A DNA stretch of 64,000 nucleotides, taken from assembly GCF_014926405.1 (NCBI RefSeq), contig NZ_JACXXJ020000005.1, forward strand, positions 3,577,001-3,641,000, written 5' to 3'. Source of the stretch: Agrobacterium vitis. GTDB taxonomy: Bacteria; Pseudomonadota; Alphaproteobacteria; Rhizobiales; Rhizobiaceae. The position numbers were made by a program, and so were the translations under genes. Of the stretch, positions 29,850 through 42,003 are shown in pieces (position 1 is the first letter of the stretch; the number at the start of each line of letters is the position of its first letter). The notes under the pieces were generated by a model. It was given only the letters and a program-made list of their open reading frames with translations. It had not been told where the DNA came from and ran no database searches.

Positions 29850-29941
29850 TCAAGCCCTGGTACAACATGCCGCATGATGACAGCCGTCGATTGGGTTCGG
29901 TCGAATGGTGATGTGGCAGGCTTCAAGATGGGAATGCGGAT

Positions 29942-30301
29942 ATGGCCAAGATACTGATTACCGAAGACGAAGATGCCCTGCGGTCCTTCGTTGCCCGGGC
30001 GTTGCGGCTCGACGGACATGAAACCCATGAGGCGGCTGATGGCGCCGAGGGTCTCGAAATGCTGGCCACCAGCAATTTCGATCTGCTGCTGTCGGATATC
30101 CGCATGCCGGTCATGGATGGTATCGAACTGGCGCATCGCGCCCATTCGGATTTTCCGGGCCTCAAAATTCTGCTGATGACCGGCTATGCCGAACAGCGCG
30201 AACGGGCCGACGATCTGCTCGAAAAAATCATCGATGTCGTGCCTAAGCCGTTCGCGCTTCCCGATATTCGCAAGGCCGTAGCGCTGGCTTTGACAGCCTG
30301 A
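29942..30301 (+). CDS. Single-domain response regulator, CpdR family
   Basis: 119 residues that consist only of a receiver domain: acidic pocket EDED (8-11), phosphoacceptor Asp in LLLSDIRMPVMDG, Thr in LLMTGYAEQ and Lys in VPKPFALPDI. CpdR proteins steer ClpXP-dependent proteolysis of cell-cycle proteins, gated by CckA-ChpT phosphorylation. The GIELAHRAHSDFPGLKILLMTG block is CpdR-like, but rhizobia have two paralogues and this looks nearer the CpdR2 type, so the exact role is uncertain. No output domain is present. Confidence 0.8.
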   Translation: MAKILITEDEDALRSFVARALRLDGHETHEAADGAEGLEMLATSNFDLLLSDIRMPVMDGIELAHRAHSDFPGLKILLMTGYAEQRERADDLLEKIIDVVPKPFALPDIRKAVALALTA

Positions 30302-30360
30302 CGGTTTTCCCCGGAGAGATTTCAGCCTCTTGCGGATCGATGGAGGAGGCTGGAAGCCCA

Positions 30361-30394
30361 TGGATGAAAGGCAGGTATACCAGCCTCTCATCCA
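30361..30394. repeat. 34-bp near-perfect palindrome between convergent genes
   Basis: Arms TGGATGAAAGGCAGGTA and its mirror match at 15 of 17 positions around GTATAC. It lies between the regulator stop (30301) and the TIGR02302 stop (30419). It fits a two-way terminator without U-tracts, or an operator-like element. Confidence 0.55.
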
Positions 30395-30418
30395 TACAGC
30401 CGCCAATTACTGTTACCA

Positions 30419-33127
30419 TCACATGTCCAGCAACCGTTCCAGATAGCGGCGCTCTACTTCGGGGCTTGCATTATTGCCCAGCTTGTTGCGGATCGCGTCA
30501 AGGATTTCGCGGGCGCGCTGCACGTCGATTTCGTCGGGGACTTTGACGCGCTCGCCAAAATCCGGTCCGGTGGTTGACCGTGGCCGCCCCAGCGGGTCGC
30601 GACCGCCCTGATTGCCTTCCGCCATGCCTTGCCCCTGGCCCTGACCTTGCCCCTGGCCTTGCTGCATGGCCTGCATCATCTGGTTCATCATATCACGCGC
30701 CCCTTGGCGCAGGGCTTCCAGCGCCCGACCTTGACCCTGCACCGCCCGGTCACCCTGGCTTTTGCCGAGCGCCTCGCCCGCGCCTTGCATTTCCCGGCCT
30801 GCCTGGCCGAAATTTTCTCCTGGTTTGATACCAAGCTTGCCAAGTCCGTCCTGAACGCCCTTCAACTGCTTGCCAAGCGCATCCTGCTGCTGGCGCAATT
30901 GTTTGAGCGCTTCCCGCAATTGCTCGGCGGTCATCTGATCCGGTGATGAGGGATTTTTTCCGGCGCTGTCTTTATTCTGGTTCTGGTCCGGGTTTTGGCC
31001 CTGTTGCTGGTTTTGATCGCCATCGGGCGTTGGTTCAGCCTGAGGATTGTCCTGGCTCATGCCGTCACCGTCTTCCGGCTGAAGGTCATCGCCCATCTGT
31101 GACCGGCTCTGTAATTCCTGATCCAGTTTGAAAGTCTGGTCCATCAGCTTCTGCTGGTCCTGCATGATCTGGCCGAGTTTGTCGATCTGCTTGCGCGCTT
31201 CGCTGGTCTGCTGTTGCTGCTGCGGATTGGAGCGCTGTGGACGTCCGGCCTGGAGATTGTTCATCATCCGTTGCATCTCCTGCAACATCTGGCGGGCGGC
31301 ATCCTTGTTGCCGGAACGGGCCAGGTTCTCGATCTGGTTCATCATGTTTTCCAGATCGCGCTGGGTCAGCATTTTCTGGGCGCTCTGCTGGTTCTGCTGG
31401 CCGTTTTGCGGCTGCTGGCGCTCTGCAAGAGCCTTCATATAGTCCTGCATTGCCTGACGGACCTCGTCCATCAGCTTTTTGATCTCGGCATCGGGCGCAT
31501 TGCGTTCCAGTGCCTCCGAAAGCTTTTGCTGCGCTTCGCTCAGCTTGCGTTCCGCCAGTGACAAATCGCCATCGTCGATGCCGAGCGCGATTTCCCAGAG
31601 ATAATCCGCCGTGTCCTTCAAGGCTTCGGTCGTGCTGGCCATCTGCATACGGGCATGGGCCGAGGAAATCAGCAGGTAATGGGAAAGCTGCGGAATGGTT
31701 TCATCTGCGCGTAGCGTCAGCGCCTCGTTGAGCGCCACGGCACGGGGCATCTGCCGCGTGTCCAGCGCAAACACCTGCCGCTGTTCGGCCACGGCGGCGG
31801 CCAGCGGTTCGGAAAAATTGCGGCCGGGCAGGATCATCTCATGGGCTGGGCTGCGGCCCTCCTGGCCCAATCCGTCCTTGGCAATCAAGGTGATGCGCAC
31901 CTTCTTTCCAGCCAGCGGATGTTCGGTCAGGTTGCGGCTCGATATGCTTTTGATGTCGCGGGCATTGCGGCTTGGCAGGTCCAGCTTGAACTCGGGCAGG
32001 GGATAGAGAGGGCTGGCCTGCGGATCTGCATCCACAGGGACGATCTCGGCGCGCGCTTCCAGCAGGCCATAATCGTCGCGGGCGGTAAAGCCGATTTCCA
32101 GCGCTCCGTTGACCGCACGTTTCGGAATGCCGTCAAAGGCGATGGTTGGGCCATGGTCGGGAATGACCTTCAGCGGCCATTGCCGGGTGCCGAGGTCCAG
32201 CGTGCCGCTTTCACCCAATGTCAGGGTTAGCGTACGGGCGTTGTTGTCAGTCTGAGCGGGTGTTGGTGTGGCTGACGAGACGGCAGGCGAGGAGCCGGGC
32301 GTGTTTTCCTGGTCGGCCTTGACCGCTTGGAAAGCGACTGCCGCTGCCCCGGATGCCGGTTTGAAGTCTGCCTGTTCGTCTCCACTGCTGCCGGTCAACC
32401 GAACGGTGACCACCGATTGGGTGGGAACGGCGATATCCTGGGTGCCATCGCCATTGCGTCCCGTGAGGAAAACAGGGGGGCGGCCCGTATAGCCCGGCGG
32501 GGTAATCCAGGCATCGATGCGCAGGGTAGGGGCGTTGTCGTCCCTGTCTTGCAGCAGAAAGGCATCGGTGAGACGGCCAGCGCCATTCGAGCCGGAATAG
32601 GCAAAGGCCACCGCCAAAAGCAGAGCGGGCAAGGCGCGCAGGCCGAAGCGGTCAAAGCGGGCGATATCAGGCTTTGGTCGTCCGGCATCGAGCGTAGCGA
32701 TCCGGGTTGCCATGCGCCGTTGATGCTCATGCCAGAGGGCGCGGGCAAAAGGCGTGTCGAAGGCCGGCTCCTCACCCTGCACGCCAATGGGTTGATGCGG
32801 CAGATGATTACGCTCTTCCAGCAACCGGTCCGCTTCGCCGATGTGTGGCCAGCGCAGACGGGCCAGGGGCAAAAGCGAGGCGAGAAAGCCGAAGACCAAC
32901 AGGAAAACCAGCGGCCAGCGCAGATAGCTGGGTGCCTCGCGGAAAAAGCCGAGCCAGGCCAGTGACAGGAAAATAGCGGCAATCGAGGCTGGAAGCAGCA
33001 GCAAGGGCAGCAACCGCTCACAAAACAGCACGAGCCTTGCCGTCCAGCGGTTCACGGCCAGCCTGCGGGCCAGCTTTTGATCGCTGTTCAAAGCCCCTTG
33101 GCTCTTTTTCGTGCCGGAAGCGGTCAT
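30419..33127 (-). CDS. TIGR02302/DUF4175-family large membrane protein
   Basis: 902 residues. Three hydrophobic segments near the N-terminus (ERLLPLLLLPASIAAIFLSL and after) are followed by a predicted periplasmic domain and a long Gln/Glu-rich helical region (about 560-830) with repeated GQ dipeptides near the end. The overall layout is that of TIGR02302 proteins, found only in alphaproteobacteria and of unknown function. The start at 33127 has GGAG eight bases upstream; an ATG eight codons earlier is possible. It lies downstream of lysA, 188 nt away. Confidence 0.85.
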   Translation of the reverse strand: MTASGTKKSQGALNSDQKLARRLAVNRWTARLVLFCERLLPLLLLPASIAAIFLSLAWLGFFREAPSYLRWPLVFLLVFGFLASLLPLARLRWPHIGEADRLLEERNHLPHQPIGVQGEEPAFDTPFARALWHEHQRRMATRIATLDAGRPKPDIARFDRFGLRALPALLLAVAFAYSGSNGAGRLTDAFLLQDRDDNAPTLRIDAWITPPGYTGRPPVFLTGRNGDGTQDIAVPTQSVVTVRLTGSSGDEQADFKPASGAAAVAFQAVKADQENTPGSSPAVSSATPTPAQTDNNARTLTLTLGESGTLDLGTRQWPLKVIPDHGPTIAFDGIPKRAVNGALEIGFTARDDYGLLEARAEIVPVDADPQASPLYPLPEFKLDLPSRNARDIKSISSRNLTEHPLAGKKVRITLIAKDGLGQEGRSPAHEMILPGRNFSEPLAAAVAEQRQVFALDTRQMPRAVALNEALTLRADETIPQLSHYLLISSAHARMQMASTTEALKDTADYLWEIALGIDDGDLSLAERKLSEAQQKLSEALERNAPDAEIKKLMDEVRQAMQDYMKALAERQQPQNGQQNQQSAQKMLTQRDLENMMNQIENLARSGNKDAARQMLQEMQRMMNNLQAGRPQRSNPQQQQQTSEARKQIDKLGQIMQDQQKLMDQTFKLDQELQSRSQMGDDLQPEDGDGMSQDNPQAEPTPDGDQNQQQGQNPDQNQNKDSAGKNPSSPDQMTAEQLREALKQLRQQQDALGKQLKGVQDGLGKLGIKPGENFGQAGREMQGAGEALGKSQGDRAVQGQGRALEALRQGARDMMNQMMQAMQQGQGQGQGQGQGMAEGNQGGRDPLGRPRSTTGPDFGERVKVPDEIDVQRAREILDAIRNKLGNNASPEVERRYLERLLDM

Positions 33128-33315
33128 GGGCAGTCTCCGGTTTCCTGTCATCTCAACGCTTATACTGCGTATCGCAACTCATACGGTTCACGACAGCGTT
33201 GACATGTTAGGATAGCATTGTTTGTGGCGAAGACGAGGGGCAGGCCCGGTGCAGGGGTGGTTTTTTCAGCCATCCGGCTAAATTGTGAACGCTATCTCCT
33301 GAAAAGACAGCCTGC

Positions 33316-34587
33316 TCAGGATGCCAGCCAATCGGGCAGGCTGTCCAACCGGATCATATCCTCATAGCTCGGCCTTGGCCGGATCACGTGGAATTGGTCG
33401 CCCTTGACCAGCACTTCGGGCACCAGTCGTCTCGTATTATACGTGCTCGATTGAACAGCGCCATAAGCCCCTGCCGAACCGATGGCGATCAGGTCGCCGG
33501 GCCTTGGCATGCTCATTTCGCGGTCGAGCGCCAGATAATCGCCGGTTTCGCAGACCGGCCCGACCACATCGGCGCGGATGCGCGGGGCGCTGGCCGCAGA
33601 CAGCATTACCGGGCGAAGCTCGTGATGGGCGTCATAGAGCGTCGGGCGGATCAGGTCGTTCATGGCGGCATCGACGATGACGAAGGTCTTGTTACCGCCG
33701 TCCTTCACATAAATCACTTCGGTGACGAGAATACCGGCATTGCCGACGATCAGCCGGCCCGGCTCGGCGACGATCCGGCAGTCCAGCGAGGCCAATTGCT
33801 GCTTGACGATTGCGGCGTAGGCCGCCGGGTCGGGCGGCGGATTGTTGTCGTCTTTGTAGGGAATGCCAAGTCCACCGCCGACATCGACGTGATCGATAGT
33901 GTGGCCTTCGGCCCGCAGCGTGGTCACCAGGTCGCGCAGCAGCTTGAAGGCCTCGGCAAACGGCTGGAGATCGGTGATCTGGCTGCCGATATGCATGTCG
34001 ATACCGGTGACCTTGATACCTTCCAGGCTGGCGGCGTGGGCATAGACGGCGCGGGCGCGCTCATAGGAAATCCCGAATTTGTTTTCTTTCCGACCGGTGG
34101 AAATCTTCGCATGGGTGCCAGCATCAACATCGGGGTTGATGCGGAAGGAGACATGCGCCGTTTTACCGGCTTTCAGCGCTCTTTGATTGAGGACGTCCAG
34201 TTCCGGTTCGGATTCGACATTGAAACAGTAAATCCCGACCTCCAACCCGAGATCCATTTCCGACGGGGTCTTGCCGACGCCGGAAAACAGGATGCGGTTG
34301 GGGGGAATGCCAGCAGCCAGCGCCCGGCGCAATTCGCCTTCGGAGACCACATCGACGCCCGCTCCCAATTGCCCAAGGGTTTTCAGCACCGCCTGGTTGG
34401 AATTGGCTTTGACCGCGTAGCAGACCATAGAATCGACGCCGTCGAAGGCCTCGGAAAACACCCGGTAGTGGCGCTCCAGCGTTGCGGTGGAGTAGCAGTA
34501 GAAGGGGGTGCCGACCGCCTTGGCGATCTCTGGAACGGACACATCCTCGGCATGGAGAATGCCATCGCGATACTGGAAATGGTTCAC
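33316..34587 (-). CDS. lysA: Diaminopimelate decarboxylase
   Basis: PLP fold-III enzyme, 423 residues, last step of lysine synthesis. The Schiff-base lysine is K60 in CYAVKANSN; HIGSQI, DVGGGLGIPY, EPGRLIVG and CETGDYLA follow in the family order. The GTG at 34587 is chosen because the following NHFQYRDGILHAEDV matches the family start. An upstream in-frame ATG at 34743 lies antisense-like over lptM. It is 10 nt downstream of lptM, forming the common lptM-lysA unit. Confidence 0.95.
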   Translation of the reverse strand: MNHFQYRDGILHAEDVSVPEIAKAVGTPFYCYSTATLERHYRVFSEAFDGVDSMVCYAVKANSNQAVLKTLGQLGAGVDVVSEGELRRALAAGIPPNRILFSGVGKTPSEMDLGLEVGIYCFNVESEPELDVLNQRALKAGKTAHVSFRINPDVDAGTHAKISTGRKENKFGISYERARAVYAHAASLEGIKVTGIDMHIGSQITDLQPFAEAFKLLRDLVTTLRAEGHTIDHVDVGGGLGIPYKDDNNPPPDPAAYAAIVKQQLASLDCRIVAEPGRLIVGNAGILVTEVIYVKDGGNKTFVIVDAAMNDLIRPTLYDAHHELRPVMLSAASAPRIRADVVGPVCETGDYLALDREMSMPRPGDLIAIGSAGAYGAVQSSTYNTRRLVPEVLVKGDQFHVIRPRPSYEDMIRLDSLPDWLAS

Positions 34588-34597
34588 GGTGCGCCTA

Positions 34598-34789
34598 TCA
34601 CAGAAGCGGATCGAGGAAGAATTTCTTCTCTGGCGCCTTGGCCTGGGTTGGCGCGTCCGCCTTGTTCTGCTGGGCAACCGGCGTGCTAGGCTTGTCCAGA
34701 TCGCCCTTGCGGCCGCAGCCGGTGACGACAATGCTGGCGGCACCGAGCAGGGCGGCAGAAATCATCAGTCTTCGATAGGAAACAGCCAT
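34598..34789 (-). CDS. lptM: LptM (YifL)-type small lipoprotein
   Basis: 63 residues with a lipoprotein signal and lipobox VTGC (cysteine near 25) followed by GRKGDLDKP, the conserved LptM motif. In E. coli LptM helps LptD assemble correct disulfides in the LPS translocon. It stands directly before lysA, as in most Proteobacteria. Confidence 0.85.
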   Translation of the reverse strand: MAVSYRRLMISAALLGAASIVVTGCGRKGDLDKPSTPVAQQNKADAPTQAKAPEKKFFLDPLL

Positions 34790-34883
34790 AATATCCTGTC
34801 CAACGTGGTGGTGGGCCTATGTCTAGCCAAAAACCGGGCTCTATGCACCCCGATTTTTGTGATGGATCGATCGGGTTTGGCGA

Positions 34884-36287
34884 TCAGTTGCGGCTACGCC
34901 ACCATTTGATCTGCTTGCGCACCTCGTCAGGTGCGGTGCCGCCATAGCTTTTGCGGCTGGCAACCGAGGCTTCCACCGTCAGGACCGAATAGATATCGGC
35001 GGTGATGGCGGTATGAATGGCTTGCAAGTCCTCAAGCGGCAGATCGGCAAGATCGCAGCCTTTTTCCTCCGCCAGGGCGACAACCCGGCCCGTGACATGA
35101 TGGGCATCGCGGAAGGGAAGCCCTGCCTCGCGCACCAGCCAGTCAGCCAGATCGGTGGCCGTGGAAAAGCCGGAACCGGCTGCGGCCTTCATGCGGTCTG
35201 CCCGCACAGTCATGTCGCGGATCATCCCGGTCATGGCGGCCAGCGCCAGTTCCAGGCTTTCGGCAGCGTCGAAGACCTGCTCCTTGTCTTCCTGCATGTC
35301 CTTGGAATAGGCGAGCGGCAGACCCTTCATAATGGTCAAAAGCGCAATCAGCGAGCCGTTGATCCGGCCCGTCTTGGCGCGCACCAGTTCGGCGGCATCC
35401 GGGTTCTTCTTTTGCGGCATGATCGAGGAGCCGGTCGAAAACGCATCCGAGAGCCGGATAAAGCCGAATTGCGGTGTTGACCAGATGACGATTTCTTCTG
35501 CCAAACGCGACAGATGCACCGCCGAAATGGCGGCAATCGACAGAAATTCCAGCGCGAAATCTCGGTCTGACACGGTATCGATGGAATTGCGGGTCGGCTC
35601 GCGAAAACCGAGCGCCTTGGCGGTCATATGGCGGTCGATAGCATAGCCGGTGCCGGCAAGAGCGGCAGCACCGATTGGGCTCTCATCCAGATGTTCGATA
35701 GCGTGGCGCACCCGCTGGCGATCCCGGCCAAACATTTCCACATAGGCCATGCAGTGATGGCCGAAGGTGACTGGCTGCGCGGTCTGCAAATGGGTAAAGC
35801 CGGGCATGACTGTCTCGGCATGTTCCTCGGCACGGTCGAGAAAGGCGGCGATCAGGTCCGTTAGCAGGCTTTCGGCTTTTTGCAGCTCTTCCTTGACCCA
35901 GAGGCGGAAATCCAGCGCCACCTGGTCATTGCGCGAGCGGGCGGTGTGCAGGCGACCGGCGGCGGGGCCGATCAGGTCGGCCAGCCGCGCCTCGATATTC
36001 ATGTGAATGTCTTCAAGCTTGCGGGAGAAGGTGAATTGTCCGGCTTCGATCTCTGACAAAATCGTGTTCAGCCCGGTGACGATCTTGTCTTTGTCTTCAC
36101 CGGAAATAATGCCTTGATGGGCCAACATGGTGGCGTGGGCAATTGAGCCGCGGATATCCTGGGCATAGAGCTTCTTGTCGAAACCGATCGAGGCGTTTAT
36201 CTCCTCCATGATGGCCGCCGGGCCAGAGGCAAAACGGCCGCCCCACATCTGGTTGGAGGATGTCGTGTCTTTGGTGTCCTCGGCCAT
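34884..36287 (-). CDS. argH: Argininosuccinate lyase
   Basis: 467 residues; splits argininosuccinate into arginine and fumarate. [12 protein letters not shown] opens the protein, and [23 protein letters not shown] and the signature [12 protein letters not shown] are intact. The start at 36287 is set by the family N-terminus; AGGA lies about ten bases upstream. The divergent tlpA start is only 24 nt away, so its promoter must lie inside tlpA or overlap both leaders. Confidence 0.96.
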   Translation of the reverse strand: MAEDTKDTTSSNQMWGGRFASGPAAIMEEINASIGFDKKLYAQDIRGSIAHATMLAHQGIISGEDKDKIVTGLNTILSEIEAGQFTFSRKLEDIHMNIEARLADLIGPAAGRLHTARSRNDQVALDFRLWVKEELQKAESLLTDLIAAFLDRAEEHAETVMPGFTHLQTAQPVTFGHHCMAYVEMFGRDRQRVRHAIEHLDESPIGAAALAGTGYAIDRHMTAKALGFREPTRNSIDTVSDRDFALEFLSIAAISAVHLSRLAEEIVIWSTPQFGFIRLSDAFSTGSSIMPQKKNPDAAELVRAKTGRINGSLIALLTIMKGLPLAYSKDMQEDKEQVFDAAESLELALAAMTGMIRDMTVRADRMKAAAGSGFSTATDLADWLVREAGLPFRDAHHVTGRVVALAEEKGCDLADLPLEDLQAIHTAITADIYSVLTVEASVASRKSYGGTAPDEVRKQIKWWRSRN

Positions 36288-36311
36288 GCTCAATAGATCC
36301 TGGAGACGTCG

Positions 36312-36974
36312 ATGACGAAAAAAAGACCGCTGGGACTTCCTTCCGCCAAGCTGATTGCGTTTGCGGCGATTGCCGGTGTGTTGGCCGGCGCGGTTGCGGT
36401 ATACGTGAAGGAGACGGGGTCTGGCAATGGCTCTGAAATCGCTGCCGCCCAAGGGTGTGAGACGGCAGCACAGGCGGTCAAGACGCTTGACCCGTTTATC
36501 AAGGGCCAGGTTGCGGCTGTGGTGGCGGCCAATCCGCCGCGCCCGATTACCGGTCTCAGCTTCAAGGATGCCAGCGGCGCCGACAAGAGCCTCCAGGATT
36601 TCAAGGGCAAGCCGCTATTGGTCAACCTCTGGGCGACCTGGTGCCTTCCTTGCCGGGAGGAAATGCCTGCCCTCAATCGCCTGCAACAGACCAAGGGCGG
36701 CGATAAATTTGAGGTTGTGGCGATCAATATCGACAGCGGTAGCGACGAAAAGCCGAAAGCCTTTCTCAGCGACAACGGCATCGATCATCTGGGCTTTTAC
36801 CGTGACAGTTCTATGGGCGTGTTCAATGCACTGAAAAAGCAGGGTCTGGCTTTCGGCCTGCCGGTGACTTTGGTGCTTGATGGCAAGGGTTGCCTGCTCG
36901 GCTCCATGAATGGCCCTGCCGTATGGGACAGTGAGGACGCCAAAACCCTGATCGACGGGCTGAAGACGCTTTGA
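36312..36974 (+). CDS. tlpA: TlpA-type thiol:disulfide interchange protein
   Basis: Membrane-anchored thioredoxin-like protein, 220 residues. The N-terminal helix (13-31) places the thioredoxin domain in the periplasm, and the redox motif is WCLPC (110-114) followed by REEMP. TlpA relatives reduce apocytochrome or copper-chaperone cysteines during cytochrome oxidase assembly. GGAGACG precedes the ATG and is shared head-to-head with the argH leader. A hairpin follows 27 nt after the stop. Confidence 0.9.
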   Translation: MTKKRPLGLPSAKLIAFAAIAGVLAGAVAVYVKETGSGNGSEIAAAQGCETAAQAVKTLDPFIKGQVAAVVAANPPRPITGLSFKDASGADKSLQDFKGKPLLVNLWATWCLPCREEMPALNRLQQTKGGDKFEVVAINIDSGSDEKPKAFLSDNGIDHLGFYRDSSMGVFNALKKQGLAFGLPVTLVLDGKGCLLGSMNGPAVWDSEDAKTLIDGLKTL

Positions 36975-37001
36975 TCTCGGCTTTTATCGATCTGGCTTGA
37001 T

Positions 37002-37048
37002 AGCATCGTGCAGAAAAGCGGAATTGGCACGATGCTTTATACCAATTC
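37002..37048 (+). terminator. Two mutually exclusive hairpins after tlpA
   Basis: AGCATCGTGC (37002-37011) pairs with GCACGATGCT (37027-37036) and is followed by TTTAT, which fits a tlpA terminator. GAATTGG (37021-37027) can instead pair with CCAATTC (37042-37048), which would break the first stem. Confidence 0.5.
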
Positions 37049-37067
37049 TCCAAAATGCTCATGCAAG

Positions 37068-37096
37068 CTTGACTTGAAAAATATAAAATATATCAA
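37068..37096 (+). promoter_or_regulatory. Orphan sigma-70-like promoter in a convergent gap
   Basis: CTTGAC at 37068, 17 bp of AT-rich spacer, then TATCAA at 37091. Spacing and -35 are consensus, the -10 is weaker. It points into the gap before the hbdA stop, where no plus-strand gene exists. Confidence 0.35.
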
Positions 37097-37128
37097 CTTT
37101 ATCAGAGGTTTGATTTTTTTCATAGGAA

Positions 37129-37161
37129 ATGCGAAGAGCCATTCTCAATGGCTCTTCGCAT
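37129..37161 (-). terminator. 15-bp perfect hairpin after hbdA
   Basis: ATGCGAAGAGCCATT and AATGGCTCTTCGCAT pair perfectly around a 3-nt loop. On the minus strand it lies 16 nt past the hbdA stop and is followed by TTTCC. It is the probable hbdA terminator, perhaps acting in both directions. Confidence 0.65.
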
Positions 37162-37177
37162 GATCCAGTCCGAATCT

Positions 37178-38050
37178 TTACCGTGTAGGAATCGGGATTT
37201 CGCCGCGGTAATCGTAGAAGCCTCGGCCGGACTTGCGACCAAGCCATCCCGCTTCCACATATTTGACCAGCAGAGGGCATGGCCGGTATTTGCTGTCTGC
37301 CAGGCCATCATGCAGAACCTGCATGATCGACAGGCAGGTATCGAGACCGATGAAATCGGCGAGCTGCAACGGTCCCATCGGATGATTGGCGCCGAGCTTC
37401 ATCGCCGTATCGATGGCCTCAACCGAACCGACGCCTTCATAGAGCGTGTAGATCGCCTCGTTGATCATCGGCAGCAGGATGCGGTTGACGATGAAGGCGG
37501 GAAAATCCTCGGCGACGGTAATGGTCTTGTCCAGCGACCGCACGAAGTCCTTGGCGGTCTCAAAGGTCTTTTCACCGGTGGCGATGCCGCGCACCAGTTC
37601 CACCAACTTCATCACCGGCACCGGGTTCATGAAATGGATGCCCATGAAGCGCTCCGGGCGATCCGTGGATGCTGCAAGCCGGGTAATGGACAGCGAAGAC
37701 GTATTGGTGGCCAGCAGCGCTTCGGGCTTCAGCACCGGGCAGATCTGGCCGAAAATCTTGCGCTTGACGCTTTCATCCTCGGTGGCCGCCTCAATCACCA
37801 GGTCCACCTGGGCCAGATCCTGCACGTCGGTGACGCCGGAAATGCGGGCCAGCGCCGCCTTGCGTTCGCTATCCTCCATCTTGCCATTGGCAACCTGGCG
37901 GGCCATGTTGCCGTTGATGGTGGCAAGCCCGGCTTCAATCCGTTCCTTGCTCAGGTCGTAAAGCGTGACATCGTAACCGGAAAGCGACGAGACATAGGCA
38001 ATGCCGCAGCCCATCTGTCCCGCGCCGACAATTCCAACATTCTTGATCAT
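37178..38050 (-). CDS. 3-hydroxybutyryl-CoA dehydrogenase
   Basis: 290 residues; NAD-linked oxidation of 3-hydroxybutyryl-CoA, or its reverse in polymer and acid metabolism. The dinucleotide motif GAGQMG (9-14), TNTSSLSITRLA, the catalytic His in GIHFMNPVPVMKLVE and FVVNRI-like FIVNRILLPMINEA are present. The start at 38050 follows GGGAG five bases away; longer in-frame openings are not needed. In related genomes hbd follows etfBA directly; here a chemoreceptor gene on the other strand separates them. Confidence 0.93.
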   Translation of the reverse strand: MIKNVGIVGAGQMGCGIAYVSSLSGYDVTLYDLSKERIEAGLATINGNMARQVANGKMEDSERKAALARISGVTDVQDLAQVDLVIEAATEDESVKRKIFGQICPVLKPEALLATNTSSLSITRLAASTDRPERFMGIHFMNPVPVMKLVELVRGIATGEKTFETAKDFVRSLDKTITVAEDFPAFIVNRILLPMINEAIYTLYEGVGSVEAIDTAMKLGANHPMGPLQLADFIGLDTCLSIMQVLHDGLADSKYRPCPLLVKYVEAGWLGRKSGRGFYDYRGEIPIPTR

Positions 38051-40956
<2,906 letters not shown>

Positions 40957-40988
40957 GCACTCTCCACTGTCGAAATAATCCCTGAAAA

Positions 40989-41020
40989 GCAAAAAGGCCG
41001 CATGTCTGCGGCCTTTTTGC
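40989..41020. terminator. Bidirectional intrinsic terminator between the chemoreceptor gene and etfA
   Basis: GCAAAAAGGCCGC and its exact mirror flank a 6-nt loop, giving an A-tract/GC-stem/T-tract in both directions. It serves the convergent genes ending at 40956 and 41050. Confidence 0.92.
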
Positions 41021-41049
41021 TTGTCTAAATTTCGTTGATCAAGGCGCGA

Positions 41050-41979
41050 TCAAAGCGCCTTTTCAAATTCCGGCAGGGCCTCAAACAGGTCTGCAACCAG
41101 GCCATAATCGGCGACCTGGAAGATTGGGGCTTCCTCGTCCTTGTTGATGGCGACGATTACCTTGCTGTCCTTCATGCCGGCGAGATGCTGGATGGCACCG
41201 GAAATGCCGCAGGCGATGTAGAGCTGCGGTGCAACGACCTTGCCGGTCTGCCCAACCTGCCAGTCGTTCGGCGCATAGCCTGCATCGACGGCGGCGCGTG
41301 AGGCGCCGACGGCGGCACCCAGCTTGTCGGCCAGCGGCAGGATGACTTCCTTGAACTTCTCCGAGGAGCCGAGCGCACGTCCGCCCGAGATAATGATCTT
41401 GGCGGATGTCAGTTCCGGGCGCTCCGACGACGACAGCGCATCTGAGACAAAGCTGGACAGGCCAGGATTGGCAACCGCTGCCAAGGCCTCGACCGCAGCC
41501 GAGCCATCGGCAGCAGCGGCGGCGAAAGAGGCGGTGCGCACGGTGATGACCTTCTTGGCATCGCTCGACTGGACTGTCTGGATGGCATTGCCGGCATAGA
41601 TCGGCCGCTTGAAGGTGTCGGCAGAGATCACTTCGACGATTTCCGAGATCTGAGCGACATCGAGCAGGGCTGCGACGCGCGGCGCGACATTCTTGCCAAC
41701 GGACGTGGCGGCGGTGATGATCGTATCGTAGGCGGGTGCCAGCGACACGATCAAGGCTGCCAGCGGTTCGGCCAGCTGGTTGCCAAGCTCGGCGCTGTCG
41801 GCCAGCAGCACTTTCGAGACGCCGGACAATTTGGCGGCGGCGTCTGCGGCGGGTTTAGCGTTTGCGCCTGCGACGAGAACATGGATATCGCCGCCAATCT
41901 TGGCCGCTGCCGTCAGGGTCTTGGCGGTCTGTTCGGAAATGGTTGCGTTGTCGTGATCTGCCAGAAGAAGAATGGCCAT
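41050..41979 (-). CDS. etfA: Electron transfer flavoprotein subunit alpha
   Basis: 309 residues. EtfAB carries electrons from acyl-CoA and other dehydrogenases to ETF-ubiquinone oxidoreductase. The FAD-binding C-terminal half shows [56 protein letters not shown] and [10 protein letters not shown]. Its start lies 24 nt after the etfB stop, so the two are one operon, ended by the terminator at 40989. Confidence 0.96.
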   Translation of the reverse strand: MAILLLADHDNATISEQTAKTLTAAAKIGGDIHVLVAGANAKPAADAAAKLSGVSKVLLADSAELGNQLAEPLAALIVSLAPAYDTIITAATSVGKNVAPRVAALLDVAQISEIVEVISADTFKRPIYAGNAIQTVQSSDAKKVITVRTASFAAAAADGSAAVEALAAVANPGLSSFVSDALSSSERPELTSAKIIISGGRALGSSEKFKEVILPLADKLGAAVGASRAAVDAGYAPNDWQVGQTGKVVAPQLYIACGISGAIQHLAGMKDSKVIVAINKDEEAPIFQVADYGLVADLFEALPEFEKAL

Positions 41980-42003
41980 TTTACTATATCTCCCAATCCG
42001 AAA

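Larger units (their letters stand above)
29609..29941. other. Intergenic leader before the CpdR-like gene
   Basis: 333 bp with no convincing gene. It contains a TTAACCAT half-site at 29711 and the GGATGC hairpin at 29834. A minus-strand frame that crosses into the regulator gene is an antisense shadow. Confidence 0.6.

Noticed and set aside
29711..30406. 231-codon minus frame over the CpdR-like gene
   Set aside because: Antisense of a receiver domain with all phosphorylation-site residues.
33388..34689. 433-codon plus-strand frame over lysA
   Set aside because: Antisense shadow; lysA has all decarboxylase motifs.
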